Positions 22,915 through 34,939 of a stretch of 64,000 nt of DNA are shown piece after piece. The notes below the pieces were generated by a model, which was not told the DNA's origin, did not search any database, and saw nothing but the letters and a program-made list of their open reading frames with translations. The DNA comes from Astropecten irregularis. Lineage: Eukaryota > Echinodermata > Asteroidea > Paxillosida > Astropectinidae. The position numbers and the translations under genes were made by a program. Position 1 is the first letter of the stretch. Each line of letters starts with the position of its first letter. The stretch lies in contig OZ020261.1 in assembly GCA_963971285.1 (NCBI GenBank), forward strand, positions 5,149,983 to 5,213,982. The letters run 5' to 3'.

Positions 22915-23240
22915 TGAATACATCAGCACAGACTCTGCTCGCGAGCAGGGTCACTGGTGGCTGCCCTGGGTCACTCACTCACCCACTCCTCGTTCCAGAG
23001 CCTGTTGATTTGGCTGGGCTGCCCCAGTTGCTTAAGCCAGGAAGACTTGGGACGGCCTCTTGGTCTTGACCAGCCCGGAGCCGGGGGGGGGGGGGGATTC
23101 TCCCTCTCGAGTTAATGGCAATGTTGAGTGCCTTCTTGGCCGGGGTGTTGTCAGCAAGGCGGGCATTGTGACTAAAAAAGGGCACCTCGACGAAAGCTGA
23201 CTTTAGGTGACCAATGGTAGGGAGTGCAGTCCTATGATGA
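22915..23240 (-). pseudogene. Degraded retroelement C-terminal fragment
   Basis: On the minus strand the frame reads VEVPFFSHNARLADNTPAKK and on to ALNIAINSR. Past the G-run at 23082-23095 a different frame continues with RPRGRPKSSWLKQL and INRLWNEEW. Tails of this general shape (a [H/N]xARL block, then RxxGRPxxxW) are common at the C-terminus of some non-LTR retrotransposon ORFs. The homopolymer marks the frameshift. Family assignment is inference. Confidence 0.4.
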
Positions 23241-23482
23241 ACCCCCTAGAGTGCCGTCAGACGTAATTTAACGGTGCGGGGGCTGACTCTGTGCGACCTA
23301 GGTGACCTACTCGAACGCACCTTATGTCACTAATTGCTCATGTCTACTCGAGAGGAAATGTCCAGGGTATTAGTGCAAGGAAGTAGAGATTGCTGGGTGT
23401 TTGGAGTTTGATAAGCCTTCCTGAGCTTGACACCGACGTGAAAGTGCTGCGATTCCTTAGGGATGTCAGATCTTTTCACTTT

Positions 23483-23638
23483 GGGGTCGATTTTAACAAA
23501 CTCATCGTAACTTAATTACTATCAATCTTAGGACTGTTGATGCCGCATTGCCGTCCTATGTAGGATAGGCCCCCTACGATGGGTTATCCTTCGTAACTCG
23601 AGTTACGACCGATCGTAGGACTGCATGGAATCGACCCC
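23483..23638. mobile_element. Foldback element, GGGGTCGATTTCACG family
   Basis: It begins GGGGTCGATTTTAACAAACT and ends TGGAATCGACCCC. It shares CTATCAATC, GTAGGATAGG and GGGTTATCCTTCGTAACTC with 63791-63938. Confidence 0.65.
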
Positions 23639-23639
23639 A

Positions 23640-24454
23640 AGAGGGATATTTAACGGAGCGGGGCTCGTTCATTCCTTGATCATTCCGTCTATTTCCGTGC
23701 CGTACAAGAATCACGAGGCGACTTCGTCACTGGCGGAGTACGATATCTTTCTATAAATAATCTGCGATTGTAAATCACGAATTCGGCAAAATGTGTTCAA
23801 ACCTGCCATTACCTGAATTCGACATCTCGCATCTTTTGCATTATATGGCTCGTGCGTGTTGAGAACACACCGTGATACATCGTCTTGCAATAAACCGAGA
23901 CGGCCTCTATTCAATTGACAAACGATCCTTTGATGAATTTTAATGTCGTTTGAGAGCCGATTTGAACACGGTTGTTTGGCTGGGAATGACGGCCATTTTC
24001 CCCCGTGCTTAATCCTCCTTAAAGTCCGCTCATCCGGTGGAATGACGGAGCGAAAACCGCCAAGTTCAACGCGGTGACACCTTTAAGCAGCTTAGGCCAG
24101 ACGGAGGTAATTTCGCGGGTAATTTGGTCCGAAGACGGGAAATTATTGGCGAGGACTACATTGCCGTGACGAAGATGGATTGCTGTGGGCTTTATATCAG
24201 CTCAAGATACCCGTCTAGTGATGGAGTGATTATTCTTTCCGTTCTACAAATGTCAAGGTTTTTTCCCTCATTTTCTTGTTCTGGCGTCAGCTCAGGGTTA
24301 ATTTGTGATGAAGTGTGCTGTTGATTGTCCATATATGAGCTTCAGGCGGTTGCCAATTGTTTCGGTATGAGTAAGTTTCAAACACAATGCCATGGGGAAA
24401 CGCCAGGCTGACATGTTTTAGGAAGATTTCGAAGGTTTGTCATGTATGCCGTTT
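23640..24454. other. Intron 1, no recognised feature
   Basis: Unique-looking sequence with short ORFs only. Confidence 0.3.
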
Positions 24455-25050
24455 AGATTGGTTGGCCGGTCGGTTGGTCGGTTTGGCAGTAAGCTGGTAG
24501 ACTAGTTTGGATTCTTTGTTAAGTGGTCGGTTGAGAAGATGGTGGTCATCTGGTCAGTTGGGCAGGTGTCAGTTGGTGGACCAGTCAGTTGATCGGTTGT
24601 TCTGTTTGTCGATGTGACTGTTGGCCAGTCAGTTCGGGTTGGTCGGTCGATATGTCAGTGTGTCGGTTTATCGGTCAGTCTGTCGGTCTAGTAGGTCAGT
24701 CTGTCGGTTTGTCGGCTTTGTTGGCACGGTTTGTCGGTCAGCCTATATGTGTTTCGGTTTTGTCGGTCGGTCTATTAGTTTGTCAGTCAGACTATCGGTT
24801 TGTCGGGTCTATCGGTTTGTCGGCCAGTCTGTCGGTTTGTCGGTCAGTATATCGGTGTGTCGGTTTTGTCGGTCAGTCTGTTGGTTTGTCGGCCAGTCAA
24901 TCGGCTTGTCGGCCAGTCTGTCGGTTTGTCGGCCAGTCTGTCGGTTTATCGGTCAGTCTATCGGTGAGTCGGTTTTGTCGGTCAGTCTGTTGGTTAATCG
25001 GTCAGTCTTTCGGTCAGATTGTCGGTCAGTTTGTCGGTTTGCATGCCATT
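24455..25050 (+). repeat. Minisatellite of GTCGGTTTGTCGGTCAGTCT units
   Basis: Array of variants of GTCGGT, TTGTCGG and TCAGTCTG, degenerate at the left edge (24455-24600) and cleaner to the right. The two plus-strand ORFs of about 150 residues here (SVCRFVGQSVGLS repeats) come from the array. Confidence 0.9.
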
Positions 25051-25344
25051 TTGTTTAATAGGCTTGGTCAAATGGTAAGCAATCCCAGATAAAAATACAT
25101 TTTGTACACGATGGATTGTCAGGAATACAAAATTGCAATTATTCAAATCAAGATATGTATCTGGAAGGACTATGCATATTCATATTTCAAATAACAGAAA
25201 TAGAATTGTAAATATATATAATTGTACAAAATATAAAACCTAAGATGGTAGCATCTAGTTTAATCAAGCTTACAATCCATGATCACCAACGAATACTGTG
25301 GTCTTATTAATCAAAATGATCTGGAGCGAATTTTACGGCCCTGC

Positions 25345-25540
25345 CGGTTTTCTGTCTTAATAAAAACAAGATTAACAACTAAATGTCCATGTGTCGTGTA
25401 TCGCTTGTGATAGTTCTTTGGCTGTCGTTAGCTGACAATGAATATCAAATGGAATGCTTAATGGTTGTTTGTTTCATTTATTAATACATTATGTGCTAAG
25501 CAGCTATTTTTGTGCTGAACAGCTCCATGAAATTGGCACC
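25345..25540 (-). mobile_element. Foldback element, GGGGCCAATT family, partial
   Basis: Interior blocks 'CTGTCTTAATAAAAACAAGA', 'TGACAATGAATATCAAATGG' and the right end 'CATGAAATTGGCACC' match the family. The left terminus is lost. Confidence 0.55.
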
Positions 25541-26281
25541 ATGATACACTGGCCTGTAACTATTCGCAGCAAATCAAGATTGTATGATGTGAAATTCGAT
25601 TTTTCTCGCTGAGTAGGCCTAACACTAAAGCAACGGGCCCCATGTCATACCATTAGTAAACACGTCGACTTTCTGACCCCCATAAGCATGCGTGAGTGAA
25701 TTACGACAATAAATGAATATTTGATGGAAAAAGGGTATGGTACAACAAAAAGCCAGAAATTTCACAAAATTGCCGGCGCCAAGCACGGTACGCAGCAAAT
25801 AATAAACGCGCATTGTACCGTTACCATGCATCCACAGCGATCACTGGAATTATCAACGACTGTTGCATCTGAGCGGTTCCAAAAAGTCAACAGATCAAAA
25901 CGATTTCCACGCGCTCGCAACAACATGCATCGGCCGTCTGGTATAATATTTGCCTCCAATTTTACTCATTGGAAGTGTGTGTATGAATTGGCAAGTGTTA
26001 ATGATAATGGTAAAAACCTGGGTTTTGTAGAACACGATTTTTTTCCCGCTCTTTTTCCCAAGAGGGACAAATTGCAACGAACAACCGGCTGATAAAGAAG
26101 CCATTATGGGAGATGGTTACATTGGCAGAGTGCCTTTTAATAAACGATTGCTCAGATCCGGAACTAAACAAACAATGACGGACATTTTCTTTCTCGTCCA
26201 GTTTATTATTATTTCATTTTCCTGCAAAACAAACACCACATTCGGCAAGTGCACGGCGGTGATAGATATACTGTGTATATT
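25541..26281. other. Intron 1, no recognised feature
   Basis: Overlapping ORFs on both strands (up to 123 codons at 25721-26092) but no codon pattern, motif or splice context that I can defend. Confidence 0.3.
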
Positions 26282-26510
26282 GGCACGTCAGGGAGTCAGG
26301 TCGGCGTAGCGGTTCTTTCCTCGCCTTTCACCTCTGGGTGACCGGGTTCAAGTCCGGCTCGGTCCACAAGTGGATTTGGGTTTTCAGTCCAAACCTGATT
26401 CTGTAGGTTTTATCCAGAATATTACTCTGGGGTTTTCCTCCCACCTCTAAAACTGTATCTTCTTCTTATCATCTTTCCATAAAGACGGTTTCGTCAGGCT
26501 TTCGAGGTAC
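26282..26510 (+). mobile_element. tRNA-derived SINE
   Basis: Box B GGTTCAAGTCC at 26345-26355 matches GGTTCRANYCY. It is followed by a body with CAGAATATTACTCTGGGGTT and CTCCCACCTC. Similar body wording (GGTTTT...CCTCCC) is seen in the SINE at 45811. Confidence 0.5.
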
Positions 26511-27278
26511 ATAGCCTATGGAGCTTTTGATGAATCATTGGTTTCATTATAAGAAATGAATAATAATAATAATAATAATGATAATGTCACTGTATATCAA
26601 TGATTCATAAAACGAAGGGAGACAAGGAGTGTATACATTTCACCTGGGCCCTTTCCCAAAACCCGGCTCCGGCTCAAATGAGCAAAATGAATTGAGTGAA
26701 CTACCGAAATAGAATTTTTTTTAAGTATAAGCAATTTATTTTCAATGAATTTCCTAATGTGTTCAGAGCTAGCACTTCTGCATTGACGACCCTCGTCAAT
26801 TGCTAGCAGCAATGTCGTTCTTTGTCCTGTTTTATTTGACCGTGGACTATTATTCGCAGCAAACCGAGTTAGCTTGAGCAGCGAGCGAGTCAATTCGCTC
26901 GCCAGGGCTCCGTGATTAATTGAGGGAGGAAATGACCCCAGTATGCCGCTTCGGCCTTGCCCATCGCAAACGTTCTATTTCAAATTGTCCATGCCCAATG
27001 ACAAACATGTGCGATTTTCTTCTGCCGCACGTTTTCATATTTCATTGTCCCCAAAACACAGTGAGTCCGAACGGAAGACGCAAATAAAGACAGTCGCATT
27101 GGATGGCAATGCTCAGTGAAGCATTATAATAGTGCCCAATTAACTGACAATACAACTCACAAAGTAACTGCATGATATTAAAAAAAGGTAATTTTGTTTT
27201 CAAACAGCTTCATAAAGCACGAACGTCGTTCACGTTTGACAACAACTAGCTCAAATAATATCCATGCTGCAAAAATGC

Positions 27279-27523
27279 GGTCAATTTCATAGAGCTGCTT
27301 AGCAAACAAATTCGCTAAGCATGACAGTTCTGTCTTAGTAAAAAACAGGATTAACAACCAAATTTCCGTGTTGTGTTTATTACTCGCAATTGGTCTTTGA
27401 CTTTTGTTCGCTGGCCATGAATATCAAATGGAATTTTCAATGGTGGGTTTTTTTTTATGGGGGCACTCTGTTTTTGTGCTAAGCAATTTTTTTTTGCTAA
27501 GCAGCTGTATGAAATTGACCCCT
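27279..27523 (-). mobile_element. Foldback element, GGGGCCAATT family
   Basis: Left end 'GGTCAATTTCATAGAGCTGC', right end 'GCTGTATGAAATTGACCCC'. The interior matches the family in inverted orientation. A T-run and a small rearrangement lie near 27450-27500. Confidence 0.65.
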
Positions 27524-28013
27524 GGTTGCATTGGCCTAAATGTACAATGTGAAAGAACAATGGATATTTAAGAAGAAATGTTTTTCAGAAAAACAATGAG
27601 AACGATATTGTGAAAAGTTATACGTGTTAGAAGTATGACTCGAATGTAATAATTATGGTGAATACACAGTGTAATTGTGAAGACACTTGCGTTTCGTTCA
27701 TATTTCATGCGAACAACGATGCGACGCGCGTGAAACAGAAAATTAATGTCTTGATTTCCCAGGCCAAACTCGCATAAGTAAATAATATTTTTGCTTGCGA
27801 ACAATCGTTGCTATGACGAAGTTGTGACGTCAATATCGCCCCCATGGAGAATTTAAGTTTACTGGTTTAAAGGTGAACTGTAATCCAATTTGGGAAAGGG
27901 ATGAACGTGGTTTAAAATGATTGATTGATACATAATTAAATGTATTTAACTTCTTATAAGTTTTGATGAAAGTAAACAGTGTGAACGAATGTGACAAGCA
28001 ACATAATCCCACA
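27524..28013. other. Intron 1, no recognised feature
   Basis: AT-rich sequence. Nothing supported. Confidence 0.3.
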
Positions 28014-28535
28014 ATAGTTAGCTGTATGGTTAGCTTAGTCTGCTTACCGCAGGAGCCATCACTTATGATCTTCACAGGCTTACAAAGTTAGCACAGAAGT
28101 TCGACACTAAACTGAGTAAGCGAGAAATTCGTGATTGCGCTAGCTACGCACGTGAAACTTCTCCCTAATGCTTGCAATATAATCTAGAAATAGTTAGCTT
28201 AGTTTGCTTAGTCTGCTTACATCACAATCCAGCACTTATGATCCTCACTAGCTTACATAGTTAGCACCAAATATCGACACTGAACTGAGTAAGCGAGAAA
28301 TCATTGATTGCGAGAGCTCCGCACATGAAACTCCTCCCTAATGCTTGCAATTGAATATCGCAATAGTTAGTTTAGTTGGCTTAGTCTGCTTACCGCAAAA
28401 TCCAGCACTTGTGATCCTCACAGGCTTACATAGTTAGCACCGAATATCGACACTAAACTGGGTTGCGAGAAATCATTGATTACGTTCGCTACAGGAAACA
28501 CCTCCCAAACCCTTGCAATAGAATCTCAAAAGCAC
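28014..28535 (+). repeat. Tandem repeat, about 175-bp unit, three copies
   Basis: Units share ATAGTTAG, TTAGTCTGCTTAC, GCTTACATAGTTAGCAC, CGACACTAAACTG and CTCCCTAATGCTTGCAAT. Confidence 0.8.
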
Positions 28536-29264
28536 AGGATGTTCTGCTTCCGTTAAAGGGCGCCAATTTTTCTACGGCCAGGATGAGCAACCTTGACATC
28601 GAGCCATGTGCTGATGCAGACCCAGCAGAGCTCGAGCAATTGTACCATAACTGTAACCAAATCCAGGGGCCTTGGTAAATGTATCTCCACCAGAAACAAT
28701 TAACAGCCGTTTTATAGGACAAGGTCAGCTTCCATATTTTTTTTTGTCTTGGCACTTTCATCAACCATGCCGTCAAGGACGAGGGTAATTAGACTGATGG
28801 TAATTGTGTCGCGATGGCATGACGCCTGATCAATAGACTGGTGGGCAATTATAACGGACAACACTCGAGTATATTCTCATCCGTTGAATGCCAGGGTCGG
28901 GGTCATAGCAGCACCCCAAGGTGAAGGCCTCAGGGCCAGAGTGCTGATGCTTGTGGAGCATATGGAGACACCAGTTGCCCACTGAAGTATTGAATGATTC
29001 AAAATGGCGCATTAATGGGGTTTAAGATGGATTGTCTTTATCTCTCGGTGAATCCTTGAATTAAAATTACCTCTCCCTGTAATTGGCGGTTACTCTGCTG
29101 TTGGATGAGATGAATAAATAAATAAATAAATAAATAAAACAATTTAACCAAATGTAAAACGAGAGGAGGTGAGAAAAGAGGGCCGAAGCATCCTTTCAGT
29201 GATGCTGTCTTTAAAAGTATAGCATGGACCTAAAGAGCTACACATACTCTGTAGAATAGCATCC
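28536..29264. other. Intron 1, no recognised feature
   Basis: Includes an (AAAT)n run at about 29112-29140. No gene seen. Confidence 0.3.
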
Positions 29265-30640
29265 CATGCATTCTCTACGGTGTGGGAAAGCCAGTCCCTT
29301 TTCAGGTTACCAGTCGCATTGGAGCACGAATGATGCAAACAGGACTGGGGTACCTTGTCCACAGCAAGGCAGCAACGAATGCCTCCATCCCTATGGTGTG
29401 GAGAAACCAGTCCCTTACACTGAAACAAGACTGATGGTCTCTTCACAGTACAAATATGACTGGAAGGGGTACCTAGTCCATAGCAAGGCAGCAATGAATG
29501 CCTCCACCCCTATGGTGTGCAGAAACCAGTCCCTCACACTGAAACAAGACTGATGGTCTCTTCACAGTGTATATAGGACTTGAAGGGGTACCTAGTTCAC
29601 AGCAAGGCAGCAATGAATGCCTCCACCCCTATGGTATGGAGAAACCAGTCCCTCACACTGAAACAAGACTGATGGTCTCTTCACAGTATAAATATCTGGA
29701 AGGGTACCTAATCCACAGCAAGGCGGCAATGAATACCTCCACCCCTATGGTGTGGAGAAACCAGTCCCTCACACTGAAACAAGACTGATGGTCTCTTCAC
29801 AGTATAAATAGGATTTGAAGTGGTACCTAGTCCACAGCAAGTCAGCAATGAATGCCTCCACCCCTATGGTGTGGAGAAACCAGTCCCTCACATTGAAACA
29901 AGACTGATGGTCTCTTCACAGTACAAATAGGTCTGGAAAGGGTACCTAGTCCACATCAAGGCAGCAATGAATGCCTCCACCCCTATGGTGTGGAGAAACC
30001 AGTCCCTCACACTGAAACAAGACTGATGGTCTATTCACAGTATAAATAGGACTGGAAGGGGTACCTAGTCCACAGCAAGGCAGCAATGAATGCCTCCACC
30101 CCTATGGTGTGGAGAAACCAGTCCCTCACACTGAAACAAGACTGATGGTCTCTTCACAGTATAAATAGGACTTGAAGGGGTACCTAGTCCACAGCAAGTC
30201 AGCAATGAATGCCTCCATCCCTATGGTGTGGAGAAACCAGTCCCTCACACTGAAACAAGACTGATGGTCTCTTCACAGTATAAATAGGATTTGAAGTGGT
30301 ACCTAGTCCACAGCAAGTCAGCAATGAATGCCTCCACCCCTGTGGTGTGGAGAAACCAGACCCTCACACTGAAACAAGACTGATGGTCTGTTCACAGTAT
30401 AAATAGGACTGGAAGGGGTACCTAGTCCACAGCAAGGCAGCAATGAATGCCTCCACCCCTATGGTGTGGAGAAACCAGTCCCTCACACTGAAACAAGACT
30501 GATGGTCTGTTCACAGTATAAATAGGACTGGAAGGGGTACCTTGTCCACAGCAAGTCAGCAATGAATGCCTCCACCCCTATGGTGTGGAGAAACCAGTCC
30601 CCCACACTGAAACAAGACTGATGGTCTCTCTAACGGTACA
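29265..30640 (+). repeat. Satellite array, about 119-bp unit, about 11 copies
   Basis: Each unit reads through GGTACCTAGTCCACAGCAAG, GCAGCAATGAATGCCTCCAC, ATGGTGTGGAGAAACCAGTC and CAAGACTGATGGTCTCTTCA. Most have TATAAATAG. The phrase GACTGATGGTCT recurs near 29438, 29548, 29667, 29785, 29905, 30024, 30143, 30262, 30381, 30500 and 30620. Units differ at few positions. Confidence 0.95.
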
Positions 30641-30797
30641 AATTAATATGAGTGTATGAATGGATTACCCATTGCGCAGCAACACAATCTATATTGCTTC
30701 CCGGGAACTGCACTATGAACACACGTACCTACGAGTGATGACATGAATGGACACACCAGGCTAAAATAAAAGATTTCCAGCCTTTCAATTTCCAATA

Positions 30798-31238
30798 CAG
30801 GGTGTCCCCCCAAAAAACCGCAACACTTGTGTTTAGAACTGTTTTATGAACATTAAACTGTTCATCACTTCAAGATTCAGATGTGGGATACAGCTATGTC
30901 TTGGCTATCACCATGTAGAATTTGAGCAAAATTGGACCACAATTGAGTGAAAAAACTAAGACTGAGTTACCCAACCTCAAAACTCGATTTTCATCTTTCT
31001 TCCATACACATTATGTGTGTATTGACCACTATGCATGTTAGCCTTGCAAATTTGTTTTTAAGGAGTACTCTTTCAATTTGTTATAATTTCGCCAATTTCA
31101 GCCCTAATATGCTTAAATTCAACATGGTGATAGCCAAGACATGGTTATATCACATATCTGAATCTTGAAGTGATAAACAGTTTAATGTTAACATAATGGG
31201 TCCCGACACAGTGTTGCGTTTTTTTCTGGGACACCCTG
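30798..31238. mobile_element. Tc1/mariner-like MITE, intact copy (441 bp)
   Basis: Flanked by TA on both sides (30796-30797, 31239-31240). It begins CAGGGTGTCCCCCCAAAAAA and ends with the inverse, CTGGGACACCCTG. The subterminal repeat CATCACTTCAAGATTCAGAT pairs with ATCTGAATCTTGAAGTGAT. CAGGGTGTCCC-type ends with a TA target fit Tc1/mariner. No transposase. Confidence 0.7.
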
Positions 31239-31240
31239 TA

Positions 31241-31770
31241 TAGAGCATTCGAATGATGGCGAGCCCAATAACCGTGGATAACTAAAACCAATACAAAAAT
31301 ATCCTCTTTAGTTTGGTTGGAAAATCAACACCCATTAAATGCGTCTGAAAGTAGGGCAGCTAGGAAAATAAATGAAACAACTTCAACATGCAAACGGGAA
31401 ACTTGACCTACAAAGGTGTGACAAATAAATGTTGCCCTATATAGTTGACCTAGAAGGGTTCGGTCAGTACACAAAACAGCCTCGAAGGCCTTTCAGAAAA
31501 ACTGCTACAACCTTTGTGTACAAACTGGGTGACTGCTGTTCTGTTTGTTACCTTAATGGGACCTCATTTACCAGCTCATGAATATGGAAATTAGAATTGG
31601 AAACGTTGAATGCACCCTGAAACAGCTGTGAAGAAAATGAAATGAAAAGGTCACAGACACTGTTACTATAGAACAGCTGGTTCTTGCTTCCATTTGTGTA
31701 TTAAAAACATACACATTTCATGCACCACACACTTATACAGTAACTTCCCTTCCTCCTGTTCATTTTGTCC
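31241..31770. other. Intron 1, no recognised feature
   Basis: Non-repetitive sequence. Nothing supported. Confidence 0.3.
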
Positions 31771-31773
31771 TCG

Positions 31774-32150
31774 ATTTCCGACCGAGGACCAGTTCCAACC
31801 GAGGACCACTTCCAGTGGAGGACGCTCTGTATCTTTCGCCATTAATTTTATTTCCATGTCCTCACCTTGTACAATACCGCGGACCAATGCCAACCGAGGA
31901 CCGGTACCAACCGAGGACGTATTAGTACCGTTCGCCATTATTTTGTTATGACCTCGCTTTGTACAATACCGAGGACCAATGCCAATCGAGGACCGGAATC
32001 AAGGACGTTGGAACCAATCGCCATTAATTTGTTTCCATGCCCTCGCTTTGTACAATGCCGAGGACCAATGCCAACCGAGGACCGGTACCAACCGAGGACG
32101 TATTGCTCCTTTCGCCATCGTTTCGTTTTCATGTCCTCAGTTCGCACAAT
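31774..32150 (+). repeat. Tandem repeat, about 90-95 bp unit, four copies
   Basis: Units contain TTCGCCATTA, CCATGTCCTC, TTGTACAATACCGAGGACCA and GCCAACCGAGGACCGGTACC. Within each unit the shorter phrase CCGAGGACC recurs. The several ORFs on both strands follow the array. Confidence 0.85.
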
Positions 32151-33167
32151 ACAGTGTCCACGCATCGACTCCCATTTGACTGATTCCAATATCAAAATAT
32201 GTTTTACCAAACTACATTCATATGACCAAAATCAATTTTATGCAGGTTACATTTTCGAGTAAATATGTTAGATTGGTATTTACACGACCCCTGGAAAAAA
32301 ACCAACAGAAGTGTCATTTTTGGGTGAGTGAAACAAAATCCATTGCGGATATTCTACCGACTTCGCCAATCGATATCCGCTAACGTGAGAAACACCCACA
32401 GTGTGTAGTATTGATTTTTACGGGGCATTCAAATAAAGAGCTGAATCATGCTCCGATTCTATACCGTGAAATGGGCGTTGATGTCGGCGAGGCCAAACAC
32501 GAGCGCTTCGCCTCGATCGCCCGTCTTAAAAAAAGGCATCACCCTAGCGCCTTCTAAATAATAGAAGTCGTACACGCGAACTCATCACCGCCTGGCATGG
32601 GTAATAATTGATGGAGCGTTGTATTGCATTTGAAAGCCTGGTCAAACATTAGGCAATTTCGCTTTCGAAATTTACTACTCCGTCCCCCCCCCCCCAATGG
32701 GCGCTTTTAACGGGATGGTTCCGCAATGTGAACACGTCGGTATATAGAAGAGGATTGTCACTTAGCAGCGTTCTGACATGTTTTAAAGTATTTAATCATT
32801 AACAGACCATTTGGGGAGCTATTTCGGTTGTTCGGGAGGACGCAGCGCCGTTAATATGGCCTTGCATTGGTTGCTATGCCCGGCCAGCCGTGCAGTATCG
32901 GAAACACGATATACCTCGCTCCACAACGTTCCACATCTTTCCAGTCCATTTCAACCTGCACTGTTATCTCTGCATGCTCGTAATTTCAGGGACAAAGAGA
33001 ATACGAAGGATGAACTTGTAAAATATCAAAATGCAGTCATCAATGAAGGTTCAGGTTCCATATTAAATATCTCAATTTATATTATTTTGTCGATGAATAA
33101 TTATGTTAACTACGAAGCTGTATTAGGGACATGCTGAAAAAAATTAATTTGCCTCTCTCTGACTTTA
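32151..33167. other. Intron 1, no recognised feature
   Basis: Mixed sequence with a C-run at about 32685. The 108-codon ORF at 32811-33137 has no recognisable features. Confidence 0.3.
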
Positions 33168-33420
33168 CTCGTGCGTACGAGTTATATGTCGTACGTACGA
33201 GTTATATGTCGTATGTACGAGTTATATGTAGAACGTACGAGATATAAGTCGCACGTACCACTTATGAATCATATCTCGTACGTACGAGATGTATCTCGTA
33301 CATACAATTTACATCTCGTACGTACGACCGACTTAAATCTCGTACGTACGACTTATGAATCATGTCTCGTACGAGATTTATTTAAGTACGACTTACGTAC
33401 GACTTACATCTCGTATTTAT
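33168..33420 (+). repeat. Palindromic repeat array, TCGTACGTACGA core
   Basis: Repeats of GTACGTACGAG spaced by ATATGTC, ATATCTC or ACTTATGAATCAT, with the unit orientation changing along the array. The core is its own reverse complement, so many hairpins are possible. Confidence 0.85.
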
Positions 33421-33434
33421 CTGACCAAATCAAC

Positions 33435-33665
33435 TAAGTGCATCACAAGTCGTCTTATCCTGGTAAATAATCTCAGTTTTTAGTAAGTCGTCTTTGCAAG
33501 ATAAATTATCTGGACAAGTCGACTTCCTTCTTTCAATAAGTCGTCTTGGTGAGATAAATCATCAGGATATGGCGACTTCGTAGTTTTCACCAAGTCGTCT
33601 TTCACGGATAAATTATCCCCATAAGTTGACTTTTATGTTTTAATAAGTCGGCTTGGCGACATGGG
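33435..33665 (+). repeat. Irregular tandem repeat, AAGTCGTCTT core
   Basis: AAGTCGTCTT or AAGTCGACTT occurs about every 25-60 bp, with AGATAAATTATC between. It starts right after the palindromic array. Confidence 0.75.
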
Positions 33666-34216
33666 TGTCGATCCCGGGGGGGATGGGGGGATATATCCAC
33701 CTAATATTTGAGGGGGGGATGGCGTGTATTATCATTCCCCCAATATTTCGAGGTTGAATGTCATTCAAGTTTATTGTATAGAAATATTACATGATCCTTG
33801 TTGTTTTTTAAGTCTTCGCAGTGTTAAATTCTTCTGAAAATCGTTTTTAAATGCTCTAAAATGCGACTTTTCGACTCTGTTTTTATTCAAAAAGTCCCTG
33901 GTTTGGGAAGGGTTATTCCACCTTCCACAGCCTCCCCCGGCTCGGTCGCATCGCTCCCTCGCATAGGACACCACAATCATCAATTATCCTCCCAATTATG
34001 AAAAGAAATCGACACCAATGCTTGGCGAAATAAATTATATGGTTATCTGGATAAGTGGAATGGTATTCGTGGAGCTTCTTGAGTTAGTGCGATGTCTCAT
34101 TTTGGAACATATCATGATAATTATGGCAACAGCAAAATATCGAGCTTGTGGCAAAAACTCAACAACGTGATTATTGATACGGTCGTTATATGTGTTTAAG
34201 CGTTTATGTCTAACGA
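33666..34216. other. Intron 1, no recognised feature
   Basis: G-run stretches at 33677-33720, then AT-rich sequence. Nothing supported. Confidence 0.3.
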
Positions 34217-34224
34217 TTGCCAAC

Positions 34225-34493
34225 CAGGCGCGGTTCTAGAGTCAAAATTTGTTGGGGGGGCTAGAAGAGCCATTATTTTTTTGGGGGGGCTAGAAGACCC
34301 AATATTTTGGGTTCTTCTAACACTCGCTTCTGCTATGCCATATTAGGGTCGAAAAACATGCACATAGCTCACACAACACGTTTTTTTATGTCATTGGCGC
34401 TTAATAACTGAAAAAAATCCAGTATTTTCAAGAATTTTTTTTTTTTTCACTTGCATTTTTTTGGGGGGCTAGCCCCCCGTAGAACCGCGCCTG
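34225..34493. mobile_element. hAT-like MITE with perfect 8-bp target duplication (269 bp)
   Basis: TTGCCAAC flanks the element on both sides (34217-34224 and 34494-34501). The ends read CAGGCGCGGTTCTA and its inverse, TAGAACCGCGCCTG. GGGGGGCTAG occurs just inside both ends. An 8-bp duplication with CAGGNGCGG-type ends fits the hAT superfamily. No coding capacity. Confidence 0.85.
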
Positions 34494-34556
34494 TTGCCAA
34501 CCGAGTCTGTAATGCTGGAAGATCCAAACTAGTCTCACAATATGGAGTTGCAACCA

Positions 34557-34798
34557 GGGGCCAATTTAATGGCGCTGTTAAGCACACAAAATTTGCTTAG
34601 CACAAAAATGTCTTGCCCAATATAATAAACCATCCTTGGAAATTCCATTTTATATTTATGGTCAGCAAACAGCAGTCAATGAACAGTCACAAGCGATACA
34701 CAATACATGGAAATTTGGTTGTTAACCCTGTTTTTATTAAGGCAGAAATGTCATGCTTAGCAATTTATTTGTGCTAAGCAGCGCCGTGAAATTGGCCC
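34557..34798 (+). mobile_element. Foldback element, GGGGCCAATT family
   Basis: Begins GGGGCCAATTTAATGGCG and ends CGCCGTGAAATTGGCCC. The interior matches the family (GGTCAGCAAACAGCAGTCAA, GTTAACCCTGTTTTTATTAA). Confidence 0.75.
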
Positions 34799-34939
34799 AA
34801 GGCGCGTCAAGATAGCACGGTAAATTATAGCGATTATTCAAGTCATCATTAGTGAAAAAATATGCATTTGAGTTTATCTTAATTTGAATTAGTAATGAAC
34901 TGCAGCTTAAAAATGCTCATGAACCAAAACGATGAGTTA

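Noticed and set aside
24589..25092. ORFs of 145-167 codons with SVCRFVGQSVGLS repeats
   Set aside because: Direct translation of the GTCGGT minisatellite, with two frames open together.
25721..26092. 123-codon ORF
   Set aside because: Overlaps ORFs on the opposite strand and shows no motif; likely chance.
29265..30640. CRISPR-like array of regular repeats
   Set aside because: Units are contiguous and about 119 bp with no distinct repeat and spacer parts, in an animal genome.
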